From Phycisphaerae bacterium (GTDB lineage: Bacteria; Planctomycetota; Phycisphaerae; UBA1845; Fen-1342): a stretch of 64,000 nt of DNA. A program made the translations under genes and the position numbers. The stretch's first letter is position 1. Each line of letters begins with the position of its first letter. Location: positions 32,877 to 96,876 of the forward strand of contig JANQNU010000065.1 of assembly GCA_028279405.1 (NCBI GenBank), given 5' to 3'. The notes beneath the pieces were generated by a model. It was not told the DNA's origin. It saw nothing but the letters and a program-made list of their open reading frames with translations, and did not search any database. Shown one piece after another: positions 27,580-37,638 of this stretch.

Positions 27580-28254
27580 ATGCGGGTCATTGCAGGAAGG
27601 TTCCGCGGACGCGCCTTGAGTGCACCCGGCGGGCGTACGACTCGTCCAATAACCGACCGCATCAAGGAAACGCTCTTCAATGTTCTGGGAGCACGTTTCG
27701 GACTGCCCGGGGCCCTGCCCGCCTTCGACGTGCTCGATCTCTTCGCCGGCACCGGCGGACTCGGAATCGAAGCGGTGTCGCGCGGCGCCGCCGCCTGCAT
27801 CTTCGTCGAACGCGACCGGCGCGCGTTGCGGACGCTGCGGGCAAATCTGGACCAGCTGCAACAGCCGGACCTGTTTCGGGTTGTCGTGCAGAATAGCTGG
27901 ACGGTCCCGCCTCCAGCGACCGCCGTGGGTTACGGGCTCGTCTTTCTCGACCCCCCCTATCGTGACGTCGAGAATCCGACCAAGACGCTCAACATCCTGA
28001 ACCAACTGGCTCCCCTGCTTCGACCGGAAGGCCTGATCGTCTTGCGCTTTGAATCGCAGATCGAGTTTCCCGTCGAGGCCGTCCAGACGCTGGTATGCGT
28101 GGACCAGAGAACCTATGGACGAATGCGTTTCCTGTTCTTCGGTCGCCAGTCGGCCATCGTTAACGGGGCCGAGACTGACCCCGGAGGCGAGCTGCCAGAA
28201 GATCGGTCGTCGAACGGGGAATCCGTCGAGACCGACGATTCAGTCACTAATTGA
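27580..28254 (+). CDS. rsmD: 16S rRNA (guanine(966)-N2)-methyltransferase RsmD
   Basis: A 224-residue Rossmann-fold methyltransferase from ATG 27580 (MRVIAGRFRGRAL). It modifies G966 of 16S rRNA during small-subunit assembly. Motifs: RPITDRIKETLFNVL, the SAM-binding DLFAGTGGLGIEAVSRGA, and the catalytic FLDPPYRD (DPPY). A PEGLIVLRFES strand follows. It has a longer C-terminal tail (from GRQ to VTN, about 35 residues) than typical. The start of the gene sits 90 bp from the divergent UVR-motif gene. Confidence 0.94.
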   Translation: MRVIAGRFRGRALSAPGGRTTRPITDRIKETLFNVLGARFGLPGALPAFDVLDLFAGTGGLGIEAVSRGAAACIFVERDRRALRTLRANLDQLQQPDLFRVVVQNSWTVPPPATAVGYGLVFLDPPYRDVENPTKTLNILNQLAPLLRPEGLIVLRFESQIEFPVEAVQTLVCVDQRTYGRMRFLFFGRQSAIVNGAETDPGGELPEDRSSNGESVETDDSVTN

Positions 28255-28481
28255 TAATAAAAAACTCGGCGCGTCCATCCAAGTGCACAAATCATCTTCA
28301 CTCGGATGACCGCGCTCGAGTTACTCGTGCGGGGCGCCGTGTGGCGCTGTCTTGCTTGTCGCGATTCGATCGCTTTGGCGAGTGCTGTGCTTCTACCCGT
28401 CCGCTCCCACCACCTATCTAATCGACGAAAAGGATCGGAAACAATGCAGTTTTTTCAGAACAAATCACGCAGCCCGCACGC

Positions 28482-28610
28482 ATGGCCCAGAAACGCGGAT
28501 CTCCAGGGAAACCGGGTACGAAAAACGTCGCTCCGTCATACGCGCGGTCTTCGGTCAGCAAACTCGCATACCAGAAATTCGATGATAACGACAATAGTTT
28601 TTCTTTGTAG
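28482..28610 (+). CDS. Possible 42-residue small protein
   Basis: ATG 28482 to TAG 28608-28610 encodes MAQKRGSPGKPGTKN, continuing to a C-terminus DDNDNSFSL: basic start, acidic end. No Shine-Dalgarno sequence is obvious and no family is recognised. It is intergenic and could be chance. Confidence 0.25.
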   Translation: MAQKRGSPGKPGTKNVAPSYARSSVSKLAYQKFDDNDNSFSL

Positions 28611-28686
28611 TAGAAAGCAGTGGCCGCTCAAACCGCACACGCGCTAATGCCGCAGTCGCGCTCTTCGCGGTTTGACGCGTGCTGCA

Positions 28687-28708
28687 CCCCACCCCATGCG
28701 GGGTGGGG
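28687..28708. repeat. CCCCACCCC/GGGGTGGGG palindrome, copy 1
   Basis: Perfect 9-bp arms (28687-28695 and 28700-28708) with loop ATGC. The same arms recur at 63948-63970. It may be a dispersed repeat or a terminator-like hairpin for the gene starting at 34130. Confidence 0.6.
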
Positions 28709-28742
28709 CAAGTACCCTGGTGACCCGGCGGCGTCGGCTTCC

Positions 28743-31700
28743 CTACCGACGTTTCCTGCGGGCCGAGGCGCGACAGCCGATCAACCCGGCGATCATCAGC
28801 GGCATGGCCTGGACTACGCCGAATCCGCATAGCGGCGCCGGAAGACCCGGTGCCTGCCGGACGGGGTCAAGCGGCTCGGGGATACCGTCGTTGTCGGCGT
28901 CGGCGTCGCAGGCGTCACCGAGCCCGTCGCCGTCGAAGTCCTCCTGCATCTCATTCGCTTCGTTCGGGCAGTTGTCCGACGGAATGAGCTGCAGGAACGG
29001 ATCATCGGAGGTTTCGAGGATGCCGTTACCGCGGTCACCACGCGCTCCGGGGGCAATAACGCGGTAAGTTCCGAACTTGCGTTCGCCGGTGGGGTCCGTG
29101 TCCCCTTCGGCGATGCCGCCGACGTCGAAGCCGTCCTTCAGATCGCCGTTATTGCTGAAGTCGATACCGAACGATTGTTCGACCGTCGCTTCATTGAAGC
29201 GTGTAAAGTCCGGGAAGCCGTCGCCGTTGGCATCGGGGGCTTCGAGGAATCCGTCGCGGTCCTGATCGAAGTTGAGCAGCAGCTGCTGGAATTGCTGGAC
29301 ATTCGTCGGGAACGCCGCCGCCAGCTCATCCCGTTCCCGCGCACTTCCGGCGTTGGCCAGAACCTGCTCGCGGAGGAGATCGACGTCACGCTGGTTGAAC
29401 GTGTCGTCGTTGCCCGTCGGGTTGAAGCCCCAGCGCGCCGGGTGCACCTGCGGACTCGGGTCGCGCAGATCGTCGATGCCATCGCCGTCCGTGTCCGCCC
29501 GCGTCGGGTCCGTCCGGATGCCGAATTGCGGCTTGACGACAGCGAAGTTGGCCCGCGCCTGAATCGCGGTCAGACCGATCGACGGCACGCTACCATCTGC
29601 GTCCGCGCGCCGGGCAAACGTGTTCAACTCGTTCCAGTCGGAGATGCCGTCGCGATCGGTGTCAGGGTTGAGCGGATCGAGACCGACGATGCGACGCCGA
29701 AGCTGCTCGCGGAACCGACCGGACGTCGAGCCGGCCGGGTACTCGGTGACGAAGAACGCACCGCGAAGCTCCTCGAAGTCGCTCAGCCCGTCGTCATCGC
29801 TATCCCAATCGGTCGGCGAGGTTCCCGCCTCCAATTCTTCTCCGTCGTCCAGACCGTCCTCATCCGTATCGCGCTCCGCCGGATTGGTCGGCGGATCGAG
29901 CTCACGCTCCTCGCGGTCGGTGAGACCGTCGCCGTCGGTGTCTGCATTGCTGTCGAGCGTGATCGTCTGATCGGCCGGGATCACGCGCGTCGGCGTATCC
30001 GGATCGAGCGACGCGGCTGCGACGATCACGCGCGAGTTCGGGTTGGTGATATCGTTCGGATCGGCGCGATCACCGATGTCCTCCTGGCCGCGCGTCAATC
30101 CGTCGCCGTCGCAATCGCTATCCGGTGCCGCGCAGGACGCCGGTACCGCAGCGACGTTGTTGCCCTCGATGGCTTCAAGAACCTGATCGCGGTCGTCGAT
30201 CCGCGCCTTCAGCACGAACTCCCCGGCGGCCAGGCTGATGTTGTTCGGTACGCTCAATTCGATGTTCTCGAGCGTGTGCGTTCCGACCCCGAGCTGCGCC
30301 AGTCGTTGCGCTTCGCTCGCCGGCAGGATGACCCCGCCGACGCGCAGATCGTCAGCACCGATCGCCCGGAGTTCGTCGCCCGAAATGTAGAAGCCGATCT
30401 CGACATCCTCGGCCGGAACATTGGTGCGGACCTCGTATTTGAGTTCCAACACTGAAATCGTATTGCTCGTCAGATCGAAGGTGAACGTCACATCGCTCGC
30501 CAGCAGATCCACCGCGTAGACCTCGGTCGAATCGGTCAGATTGTTGTTGGCGTCGGCATCGATGCTGTTGTCGATTACCAACTCCGCCACGACCATCGCT
30601 TCGGCTCCGGACGGGAATCCGGCAGCCAGCAGTTCGTCGGCCAAATCGAACGTGAGCCGATGACTGCCCGGTGCGAGCTGGTCCGCATCGTCGCGGGCGT
30701 CGCCGTCCTCGTCAGCAACCGGCAGCGTGACCTCGAGCAGCGGAAGCGTGATGGCCACCACGCCGTCCGTCACCTGATCGAGCCCGAACCGCACGCGGAA
30801 CGGCGGCAGCTCGGCAACGCTCAGCACCGTGTAGTCGAAGTCAACGAGGTAAGAACCGAGGCGAATGTCGAGTGCGTCCGCCCGGACGTCGATCGCGAGT
30901 TCGCGACGCGAAACATTGTTGGTCAACTCGACGCGTTCGCGGACCGTATCCGCGAAGTCGACGCGGGCGACGATTCGGCTCTTGTCGAGCGCATTGCCGT
31001 CCAGCACCGCCTTGACGTCGATCGGGACGCTCCGCAAACCCGGGCGCGGGTCGACGTTCGCCGCGACGATCGTAATCAGGCCCGGTTCGAGCGCCGCATC
31101 CGGCGTACCGGGCGCCTGTAAGCCAAGTCGGATGTCGAAGGCCGGCACATTGGCCAACGCCACGACCTCGTACGTAACGGTGACGACCGTCTGCGTGGGA
31201 TCTTCAGTCGAGATCGCAATCGCGTTCTCCGCCAGGATATTGAGGTCGACCTGCAGCTCGAAGTCGTCGGCGTTGTCCGCCGGATCATCCACAGCGGCGA
31301 TCGCCGCCGGCGGCGTTAGCTCGACCACCACCTGATCGAGATCCTCGAGCAGCCCGTCGAGATTGCCACGAATGTTGCCCAGCGGAATCGCTCGCTGCAC
31401 GCCGGCAAGCAAGGGATCGCCGGTCAGATCGACCATAACGTTGTTCGCGAACTCGACGTCGATCACGCCGTCGGCCGGTGCTTGGTCCAGTCCGAATCGG
31501 AATGCAACTGTCCCGCCGAGCGGAGCCGCACCATCCGAGACGATCGTCGCGACCAGATTACGTTCTTCACCAACGACCTGAATGTCAACGTTCGCAACGC
31601 GAACGTTCGCACCGCTAGTCACGTTGAAGGGATCGGAGTCCGTCGGCGTCAGGCCGGGGGCGCTCGCGGTGAGCGTGTAGCCGTTGCAGACCGTGTCGAC

Positions 31701-34130
31701 CCGCAGGTCGACGGCGTCGAAGATCGCCTGGCCCGGGAAGCCCGGATTGCTGGAGGCGGTCTGCATGTTGGTCCCGGTCAAGAGCGCGCCGGCACACGTG
31801 CCGTCGTTGATGTTGAGCGTGACAGTGACCACGTCGTTCGCCGCGGTTCCGGCAAAGCGACCGTCCACCAGATTATCGAACCGGTCGAGCACCTCGACGC
31901 GGAACAGTAACGGGTCATCGACCGTCACGGAGTTCGGCTGCGTTGCGAAACGCAAGCGGTCGGCGGCACCGGCTGCAACACGGAACGTATCACTGGTTCC
32001 GCTGGCGAGCACCGCCGCATCGTCGGCCGCCTGATACTGGATGCCGCTTTCCGCGAGGTTGTAGGACGAGTTGGCAACCGTGACCGTGTTCATTCCGGCC
32101 GGGATGGTTCCTGCTAGTGTGTTGACGAGAACGTCGCCGGGTGCCACGAACTGGCCATTGCCGGAGGCGATACTGACTGTGAAGTTGATCGGAGCGACGA
32201 TCTGGGCCGGGTCGGCCAGATTGCCGTTCGTATCGACCACCGACACCTCGAAGCTGAACGGCGTCCCCGCGAACCGCGGTTCACCACCCAGAATCTCGAG
32301 CCGCAGCGCGGTCGGCGTAGCTGGCGCGACGGTGAATATGTCGGAATCAGATGTCAGCGCTTCACCGGGATCGGTCTCGTTGACCGTCCAGGTGACGTTG
32401 CCCACATCGACGAACGTTGCCGAGAGCGTGACCCGCGACTGGCCGATCGGTACCTCGCCGACGACCGGAGCGGTCGGCTGCGGATCGCCGCCGTTGGCCA
32501 CGATCTCGAGCGGAAGCGCCGCGGCTCCGTTCCAGGCGACCTCATTCCCGCCGATATCGAGCACGCGCACTTCAACCGTGAACGCGTTACCGGCCGTAAC
32601 GGTGACCAGGTCCTCCAGCTCGAGCTGGGCAGGCGCCGCCGGCAGAACCGTGATCGGAACGCATGCTGAATCGGGCACGCCGCCCGCGGTTACAAACGCC
32701 CGAATCTCGATCGGGCCCGCGGTCGGGAAACGCACGCCGTTGATGACCGTTTGGCTGTTGCCGATGCCGATCGAACCGGTGGTCGTCCCCTGCATCGCGG
32801 TACCGTCGCAGAGGCGAATGTCCAAGTCGATCGCCGCGACCGCGTTGGCGATGTTGTCGAACGCGTCAATGGCTTCAACCGTAACGTCGAAATCGGTGCC
32901 CGCGATCGGACTTGCCGGATTGACGTCAATGATACGGACGGCAGCTGGTGCGGCGGCCACCACATCGAACAGACCGGATTGCACCGAAAGGACCGGATTG
33001 CCGGCCGAGACCGAGAAGAAGAGTCGCAGATTGCTGCCGACTTCGTTCACGGTGAGATTCGTGAACATCACCGAGCCGCTACCGGCGGTGATGACCTCCG
33101 TCGTGCTGCCCGCGGCGAGCACACCACCCAAGAGCGACAGGTCGACGGTCGTGTTTTGCGTCACGGTAGTCGGGTTACCGGCCTGGTCCTCGACGGACAC
33201 CGTTACATTAAAGGCCACACCCGCGGTAACGGTCGCCGCGACTGGCGAGGCCACGAGGCGCAACGGCGCGCCGGGATCGACGGTGAACGGGTCGGACGTG
33301 CCTGCCGTCAACGCATCGCCGGAAGTCGCAGCGGCACCGAGCTCCACGCCGGCTTCCGCAACGTCGTATTCCAAGCCGACGATCGTCGTGTTGCTGGCCC
33401 CGGCCGCGATGGATCCGGTCGTCGTACCGCCTAGCGCGCCCGTACCGGCTGCCACTGAGAGCTGGATATCGGTTGCGGTCCGCACCGTGAACGGGTTTCC
33501 GCAGGCGTCGGTCGTGTTGCCGAGATTGTCGGCCGCACGCACGACGACGTCGAACGGAACGAGCGACGTCTGAGTCGGAATCACGTCGAGGACGAGGTCG
33601 GTCGGCGGCGCCGAAAGAACGGCAACATCCACCAGTTGAGCGTTGTTGAGCGTTCCGGCGCTGGTCGTGACGGTAATGTCCGCCGCATCACCCGCGGTAC
33701 CACCGGTGCAGTTGGCGGGCCGCAGCGTAATGCCGCTGAAGGTGATCGTTGCCATGCCCCCGCTGACCTGATCGATCGTGAACTCGATCGTCTGTGCGTC
33801 CGTCGGCGAAACCGAGTCACTGACGAGCAGGTTCGCGACGCCGCCCGTGTCGGCCGTGATGGTCGCGGTCACGTCGAACTCAAAGTCAGCTGGCGCATTG
33901 ATCGTAATGGTCGACGCGGCCGTCCATTCGCTCATCGCGGTTTCCGTGATTGACGGATCTGCGTCGGTTGGCGCAAATGCACCCGCGACCTGGTCGGCCG
34001 TGAGCGTCATCGTCGTCGGCGTCGCGCTGTCCGCGCTGGCAACGTCAGCGAAGCCCAGCAGGGCAGCCGTCGCGACCAGCAGTCGTCCTATGAGTTTGGG
34101 GGCGCGGGTTCGTTCGAATCGCGATAGCAT
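28743..34130 (-). CDS. Giant secreted Ig-like/CARDB/calcium-repeat protein
   Basis: A 1795-residue exported protein from ATG 34130, with AGGAGG seven bases upstream. Signal peptide: LVATAALLGFADVASA. Residues about 40-840 contain a series of Ig-like beta domains of invasin/filamin type, recognised by recurring AGTPFSFEVSVVD, AGVAFNVTVSVEDQAG and AGNAFTVEVRVLD starts. About 840-1310 hold several CARDB-like repeats (FRFGLDQAPADGVIDV, FDIRLGLQAPGT). About 1330-1750 carry thrombospondin-type-3 calcium loops (DTDGDGLTDREE, DTDEDGLDDGEE, DSDDDGLSDFEE). The C-terminus (PLCGFGVVQAMPLMIAGLIG then CRASARRKRR) resembles a Cys-plus-membrane-helix-plus-Arg sorting tail. Likely a surface-exposed or adhesive protein; its export route is inferred only. 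Confidence 0.85.
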   Translation of the reverse strand: MLSRFERTRAPKLIGRLLVATAALLGFADVASADSATPTTMTLTADQVAGAFAPTDADPSITETAMSEWTAASTITINAPADFEFDVTATITADTGGVANLLVSDSVSPTDAQTIEFTIDQVSGGMATITFSGITLRPANCTGGTAGDAADITVTTSAGTLNNAQLVDVAVLSAPPTDLVLDVIPTQTSLVPFDVVVRAADNLGNTTDACGNPFTVRTATDIQLSVAAGTGALGGTTTGSIAAGASNTTIVGLEYDVAEAGVELGAAATSGDALTAGTSDPFTVDPGAPLRLVASPVAATVTAGVAFNVTVSVEDQAGNPTTVTQNTTVDLSLLGGVLAAGSTTEVITAGSGSVMFTNLTVNEVGSNLRLFFSVSAGNPVLSVQSGLFDVVAAAPAAVRIIDVNPASPIAGTDFDVTVEAIDAFDNIANAVAAIDLDIRLCDGTAMQGTTTGSIGIGNSQTVINGVRFPTAGPIEIRAFVTAGGVPDSACVPITVLPAAPAQLELEDLVTVTAGNAFTVEVRVLDIGGNEVAWNGAAALPLEIVANGGDPQPTAPVVGEVPIGQSRVTLSATFVDVGNVTWTVNETDPGEALTSDSDIFTVAPATPTALRLEILGGEPRFAGTPFSFEVSVVDTNGNLADPAQIVAPINFTVSIASGNGQFVAPGDVLVNTLAGTIPAGMNTVTVANSSYNLAESGIQYQAADDAAVLASGTSDTFRVAAGAADRLRFATQPNSVTVDDPLLFRVEVLDRFDNLVDGRFAGTAANDVVTVTLNINDGTCAGALLTGTNMQTASSNPGFPGQAIFDAVDLRVDTVCNGYTLTASAPGLTPTDSDPFNVTSGANVRVANVDIQVVGEERNLVATIVSDGAAPLGGTVAFRFGLDQAPADGVIDVEFANNVMVDLTGDPLLAGVQRAIPLGNIRGNLDGLLEDLDQVVVELTPPAAIAAVDDPADNADDFELQVDLNILAENAIAISTEDPTQTVVTVTYEVVALANVPAFDIRLGLQAPGTPDAALEPGLITIVAANVDPRPGLRSVPIDVKAVLDGNALDKSRIVARVDFADTVRERVELTNNVSRRELAIDVRADALDIRLGSYLVDFDYTVLSVAELPPFRVRFGLDQVTDGVVAITLPLLEVTLPVADEDGDARDDADQLAPGSHRLTFDLADELLAAGFPSGAEAMVVAELVIDNSIDADANNNLTDSTEVYAVDLLASDVTFTFDLTSNTISVLELKYEVRTNVPAEDVEIGFYISGDELRAIGADDLRVGGVILPASEAQRLAQLGVGTHTLENIELSVPNNISLAAGEFVLKARIDDRDQVLEAIEGNNVAAVPASCAAPDSDCDGDGLTRGQEDIGDRADPNDITNPNSRVIVAAASLDPDTPTRVIPADQTITLDSNADTDGDGLTDREERELDPPTNPAERDTDEDGLDDGEELEAGTSPTDWDSDDDGLSDFEELRGAFFVTEYPAGSTSGRFREQLRRRIVGLDPLNPDTDRDGISDWNELNTFARRADADGSVPSIGLTAIQARANFAVVKPQFGIRTDPTRADTDGDGIDDLRDPSPQVHPARWGFNPTGNDDTFNQRDVDLLREQVLANAGSARERDELAAAFPTNVQQFQQLLLNFDQDRDGFLEAPDANGDGFPDFTRFNEATVEQSFGIDFSNNGDLKDGFDVGGIAEGDTDPTGERKFGTYRVIAPGARGDRGNGILETSDDPFLQLIPSDNCPNEANEMQEDFDGDGLGDACDADADNDGIPEPLDPVRQAPGLPAPLCGFGVVQAMPLMIAGLIGCRASARRKRR

Positions 34131-34488
34131 GGCTCAGCCTCCTGAGGCACTCGATCCAATTGCAGGCACGGCGCGACAACGGCGCATACCTACTCTGTTA
34201 GGCGTCAAATCATCGCCGCGCTTCACACCCCGCGCGGCATCGTTCGCAAAAGGGCATCCTTGCGCGGACACATACGGGCATCCGAGCCCGTCCAATCGAC
34301 GGAAATCAGGCGCCACTGGGCGGACGCCGACGAATCTGTGAATCCCAACGCGGAAAGAGCCGCCGGCTTCTTCAGCGCACCGACAGCACGATGCTCATTG
34401 TACCCGGCGGCGCCTGACGAACAAAACGGCGCGGTCCGCGATCATCGTTTTCCCAGCGCGATAATGCGGACGTTCCGGTAAACCATCG
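34131..34488. other. Gap upstream of the giant-protein gene
   Basis: About 360 bases with no coding region that looks real. It holds the strong AGGAGG ribosome binding site for the giant gene (34138-34143 on the complement). No clear promoter boxes were identified. Confidence 0.5.
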
Positions 34489-35541
34489 TTATTGTGCGCC
34501 AAGGCCCGGCGGCCCAACCGTGCGCACGCCTCCAGGCCCGAATCCGGGCAATGCCAATCGACTGGGGCCATTGAAGCCCAATCCGCGACTTCCGGTAATC
34601 GTCAGCAGGTTTCGGGCGGACTGGTTCAACTGCAGCGCCGTCACGCCGCCAACGCTGACCGCCGCCGGCGAGAGTGGCGGAACTTCGTTCGCGGCCGGGA
34701 ACGGGGTCGATTGTGCCGCCGCCGCGAGGTTCGTACTGGTCGTCACCTGTGGCGTGATCGCCACCGTCAGCGCCCGAATCTCCGGTCGGAACTGGGTCAC
34801 GCTGAGCGACTCGATGACCTTGTCGGACGTCGAGTACAGGTCGATCGAAACGACCTCGCTGATCAACCGATCCTCGATCGGATCACGTGAGATGAGTTGG
34901 GCGGTATAGACGCCGAGGCGCTGTACGCGGTTGGGTTCTTCGAATCCCTGGTCCGTCAGCCAGCCGGCCGCGGCTTGGGTCTGCGCGTCACCCGCACGTA
35001 ACGTAAACCGCTTGCCCGCCGCCACGGGCCGCTCCTCGCCACCCACATCCAGCACGAGCGGCTCGCCATCGACCGGCTCATAGGTCACGTCCGACGTTTC
35101 GCCGACCGCGGACAGGCATATGCGTCCGGGCTGCACGCGACCGCGCAACAAAGGTGCATCAACCGTCCCGCCGACGGAAAATGCAGTCCCGATGTCGGGT
35201 TCGTCCGCCCGTGAAACGAATTGCAGCCGACCGGATGCCAGATGGAGCGTCGGTTCGTCGTCCGGGAGCGCGAACGAAACGGAAGCCGGCCCGAGCACGA
35301 TCGCGACCGTACGGCTCTCAAAGGAGTAGAGCATCACCTGCTCACTCGCCCGGACCTCGAGTGTGCCCTCATCCACCTGGAGATTAATCGCCAGCTTCCC
35401 CGCACTCTCGCCCGGAAACGCGAACGTCGCGGCGTTCGGATGGCTGACGCCGGATACGAGGAAATCCTGGGCGGTCGCAGCCGGCAACACGGCCGCGGCA
35501 GCGCTCACGAACACCGCCATCGAGATCAGTGTGGGTCTCAT
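34489..35541 (-). CDS. FecR-like exported protein
   Basis: A 350-residue protein. The ATG at 35541 has AAGGAG about eight bases upstream and yields signal peptide MRPTLISMAVFVSAAAAVLP. The body is beta-rich, with a pattern suggestive of a FecR domain: LHLASGRLQFVSRADEP, IGTAFSVGG, then AAGKRFTLRAGD. FecR-domain proteins elsewhere transmit or anchor signals in the periplasm, but here there is no sigma factor next to it. The C-terminus is rich in Gly and Pro. It lies 123 bp downstream of the TPR/beta-barrel gene in the same direction. The FecR assignment is moderate. Confidence 0.6.
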   Translation of the reverse strand: MRPTLISMAVFVSAAAAVLPAATAQDFLVSGVSHPNAATFAFPGESAGKLAINLQVDEGTLEVRASEQVMLYSFESRTVAIVLGPASVSFALPDDEPTLHLASGRLQFVSRADEPDIGTAFSVGGTVDAPLLRGRVQPGRICLSAVGETSDVTYEPVDGEPLVLDVGGEERPVAAGKRFTLRAGDAQTQAAAGWLTDQGFEEPNRVQRLGVYTAQLISRDPIEDRLISEVVSIDLYSTSDKVIESLSVTQFRPEIRALTVAITPQVTTSTNLAAAAQSTPFPAANEVPPLSPAAVSVGGVTALQLNQSARNLLTITGSRGLGFNGPSRLALPGFGPGGVRTVGPPGLGAQ

Positions 35542-35664
35542 TACCCGCTCCTTTGGCATTTCGAGCCCGTCACCTGTCTTGGTCGACGCGCTTTGTGGTC
35601 CCGGCCCGAACGTCATTCTATCCCGATCGGCAAGCGTGGCCGGCGCATCGCGCCCGGACGTGCA

Positions 35665-37593
35665 TCAGAAGTTGATGATCAGTTTGAGGCTGTAGATCGT
35701 CCGGTCGAATGAGTAGATATCCTGGCCGAGCCGGTCCCAGATGTTCGAATCCTGCAATGTGTACTCGATCCCGCCACGAACCCGCATGTCGAGCGTCGGA
35801 ATCGGCGCGTATTCGCCCTGATCGATCAGCGTCCGCGCCAGACCGGCTTCGTAGCGCTGAATGAAATCGAACCGCTCCTTGCCCTCGAAATCAAAGGCAC
35901 TGCGTTCACTATAGTCGTCCCAGCCCCACTCGCCGCGCAGGTTGAAATCGAGTCGCCAAGGCAACGGGATGTTGATGCCGGCAAAGACAGCGTTGCCCGA
36001 AAGATCGAACTCTTCACCGTTCGTGCGTTCGTTGCGGAAGAGATACCCCCCCGCCACCGACATCCACCGTCGACCATCCGTGCCCTCCGACGCTCCCGGT
36101 CCGTCCGCTCCGTAGTATTCCGGCCAGAGCGCTTCGGCACGCATCAGGTTGAAGGACTGCGTGAGGCCGATCGCGTGGTAGTTGCCGTCGCGATCGAATC
36201 GACGGTCGGTCAGAATATCGAAATAATCCCGCCGATCGTAGCTGTAGTAGAGGTCCGTTCGAGCGAACTCTTCCTCGCCATAGTCACCCTGCCGCATCCA
36301 GAGCTTGCTGATGACCGGGCTGATCCGGTTGCTGCTGATGAACGGGTCGTGGCCAAGTTGCGTGAAGGTATAGTCGTACTGAACACCGAGATAGAGATTC
36401 GCAACCGGCTCCCAGTTTACGTAGGCCCGGCCGGAATAGGTGTTCACGTCGAACTCGCCGATGCTGGGCTGCCAGAAGTGGACGGTCGAGCCGCCGAGAC
36501 CGAACAGTAACGAACGTCCCAGAATACCGTCTTCCTGCGTCAACTGTCGGGTGACGTCGAAGCTCGCCTCGACGCCGCCGCGAATGTCGTCAGCCTGCTC
36601 GATGCCGCGCGGCAGGATCGTATCTTCGCCAAGCAGGATCACGTTCGTGTCGTAGAAGCCGCCAATCGTGAGCGAGCCGTCGAATTGCAACGGGCCGATC
36701 GGCGAGTCGAACGAGATCGCCGCCGGACTGTCGGCACGCGACTGGTCGATGAACTCGATGATCTTGGCTGCATTGTTCGCCGGGTCCGAACCCGGGTCCT
36801 TCTCGACTACCTGGTTCAGAAAACCGCGACCGGCCTGCTTGCGATCGCGCGCCAACTCGAACAGGCCGCGGTAGTAGAGCACGCGCGTTTCGAACGTCGT
36901 CCGTTTGACGTCCGGCTCGTCGGGGTCGGCCGGACGCTCCCCGAGCAGGCGGTCTGCCTCGTCGAGCGCCGCGAAACCCTTGCCGACAATCTCGCTGCGC
37001 CGACTCGGCTGTAGCGCTTGCAGCCGGTAGTAGGCGACGGCCAGGAAAAAGTGCCCGACAGGGTCCACTTTGCCCGCATCGGCGCCGACGTAGCGCTCCA
37101 GCGTCAGGACCGCTTGAGACGCGAGCTTCTCGGCAATCTTCTCATTGTCCTCCGCGTCACTGGCCAGCTGTGCGATGCCGAGGTCCAGCGCCGCCTCGAC
37201 GGGCGCAAGCGTGGGGTCCGCCAGGCGCATGACTTTTTGCAGGTTGGTCTGGGCGCGCCGAAACGACGCGACCGCCTCCGCCCGGATCGCGGCACGCTGC
37301 TGCGCGTCCGGCTCCACCTTGGCCCGGTTCGCGAGTGTGAGGCCTTCGTCGAGCGAGATCAGCCCGAGGTAGTAGAGCGCGGCTGCGTTATCCGCGTCGC
37401 GCGCCAGCACCCGCTCGATCGCCGTTTTAGCAGTCTCGTACTCTTCGTTGGCGAACGCGATGATGATCTCGTTCAGCTGGATGAGCGTCTCGGCGTCATC
37501 CCCGTTGCTCTGGGCGTGGCTCATGGGTGTCGAACCCAGCACGGCGGCCATCATGACCCCCGCGGCCCAGCGTCGAAAACGCCTGGTTCTCAC
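35665..37593 (-). CDS. TPR plus outer-membrane beta-barrel protein
   Basis: A 642-residue protein starting at GTG 37593 with GGAG eight bases upstream. After the signal peptide (AAGVMMAAVLGSTPMSHAQS), residues about 30-300 form TPR-like helices (LNEIIIAFANEEYETAKTAI, AALYYLGLISLDEGL). From about residue 310 the sequence alternates in beta-strand fashion with aromatic girdles (GGFYDTNVILLGE, LYLGVQYDYTFTQ, TDLYYSYDRRDYFD) and ends with KLIINF, an outer-membrane C-terminal Phe. The architecture (periplasmic TPR, then barrel) resembles SLAM, PgaA and BcsC, proteins that move lipoproteins or polysaccharides outward. Which one, if any, it parallels cannot be decided here. Confidence 0.82.
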   Translation of the reverse strand: MRTRRFRRWAAGVMMAAVLGSTPMSHAQSNGDDAETLIQLNEIIIAFANEEYETAKTAIERVLARDADNAAALYYLGLISLDEGLTLANRAKVEPDAQQRAAIRAEAVASFRRAQTNLQKVMRLADPTLAPVEAALDLGIAQLASDAEDNEKIAEKLASQAVLTLERYVGADAGKVDPVGHFFLAVAYYRLQALQPSRRSEIVGKGFAALDEADRLLGERPADPDEPDVKRTTFETRVLYYRGLFELARDRKQAGRGFLNQVVEKDPGSDPANNAAKIIEFIDQSRADSPAAISFDSPIGPLQFDGSLTIGGFYDTNVILLGEDTILPRGIEQADDIRGGVEASFDVTRQLTQEDGILGRSLLFGLGGSTVHFWQPSIGEFDVNTYSGRAYVNWEPVANLYLGVQYDYTFTQLGHDPFISSNRISPVISKLWMRQGDYGEEEFARTDLYYSYDRRDYFDILTDRRFDRDGNYHAIGLTQSFNLMRAEALWPEYYGADGPGASEGTDGRRWMSVAGGYLFRNERTNGEEFDLSGNAVFAGINIPLPWRLDFNLRGEWGWDDYSERSAFDFEGKERFDFIQRYEAGLARTLIDQGEYAPIPTLDMRVRGGIEYTLQDSNIWDRLGQDIYSFDRTIYSLKLIINF

Positions 37594-37638
37594 GCGTGAT
37601 ACTCCACGGCCGGCGCTCCGCGCGCGGAGCGCGACGGC

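Larger units (their letters stand above)
28255..28742. other. Gap between rsmD and the giant-protein gene
   Basis: A nearly 490-bp noncoding stretch. It holds a possible tiny ORF (28482-28610) and a strong hairpin near 28687-28708; the other short frames do not look like genes. The hairpin could terminate the giant minus-strand gene, although it lacks a U tract. Confidence 0.5.

Noticed and set aside
29175..30455. 426-residue plus-strand open frame
   Set aside because: Antisense to the calcium-repeat part of the giant secreted protein; its Arg/Val-rich composition mirrors the Asp/Gly repeats.
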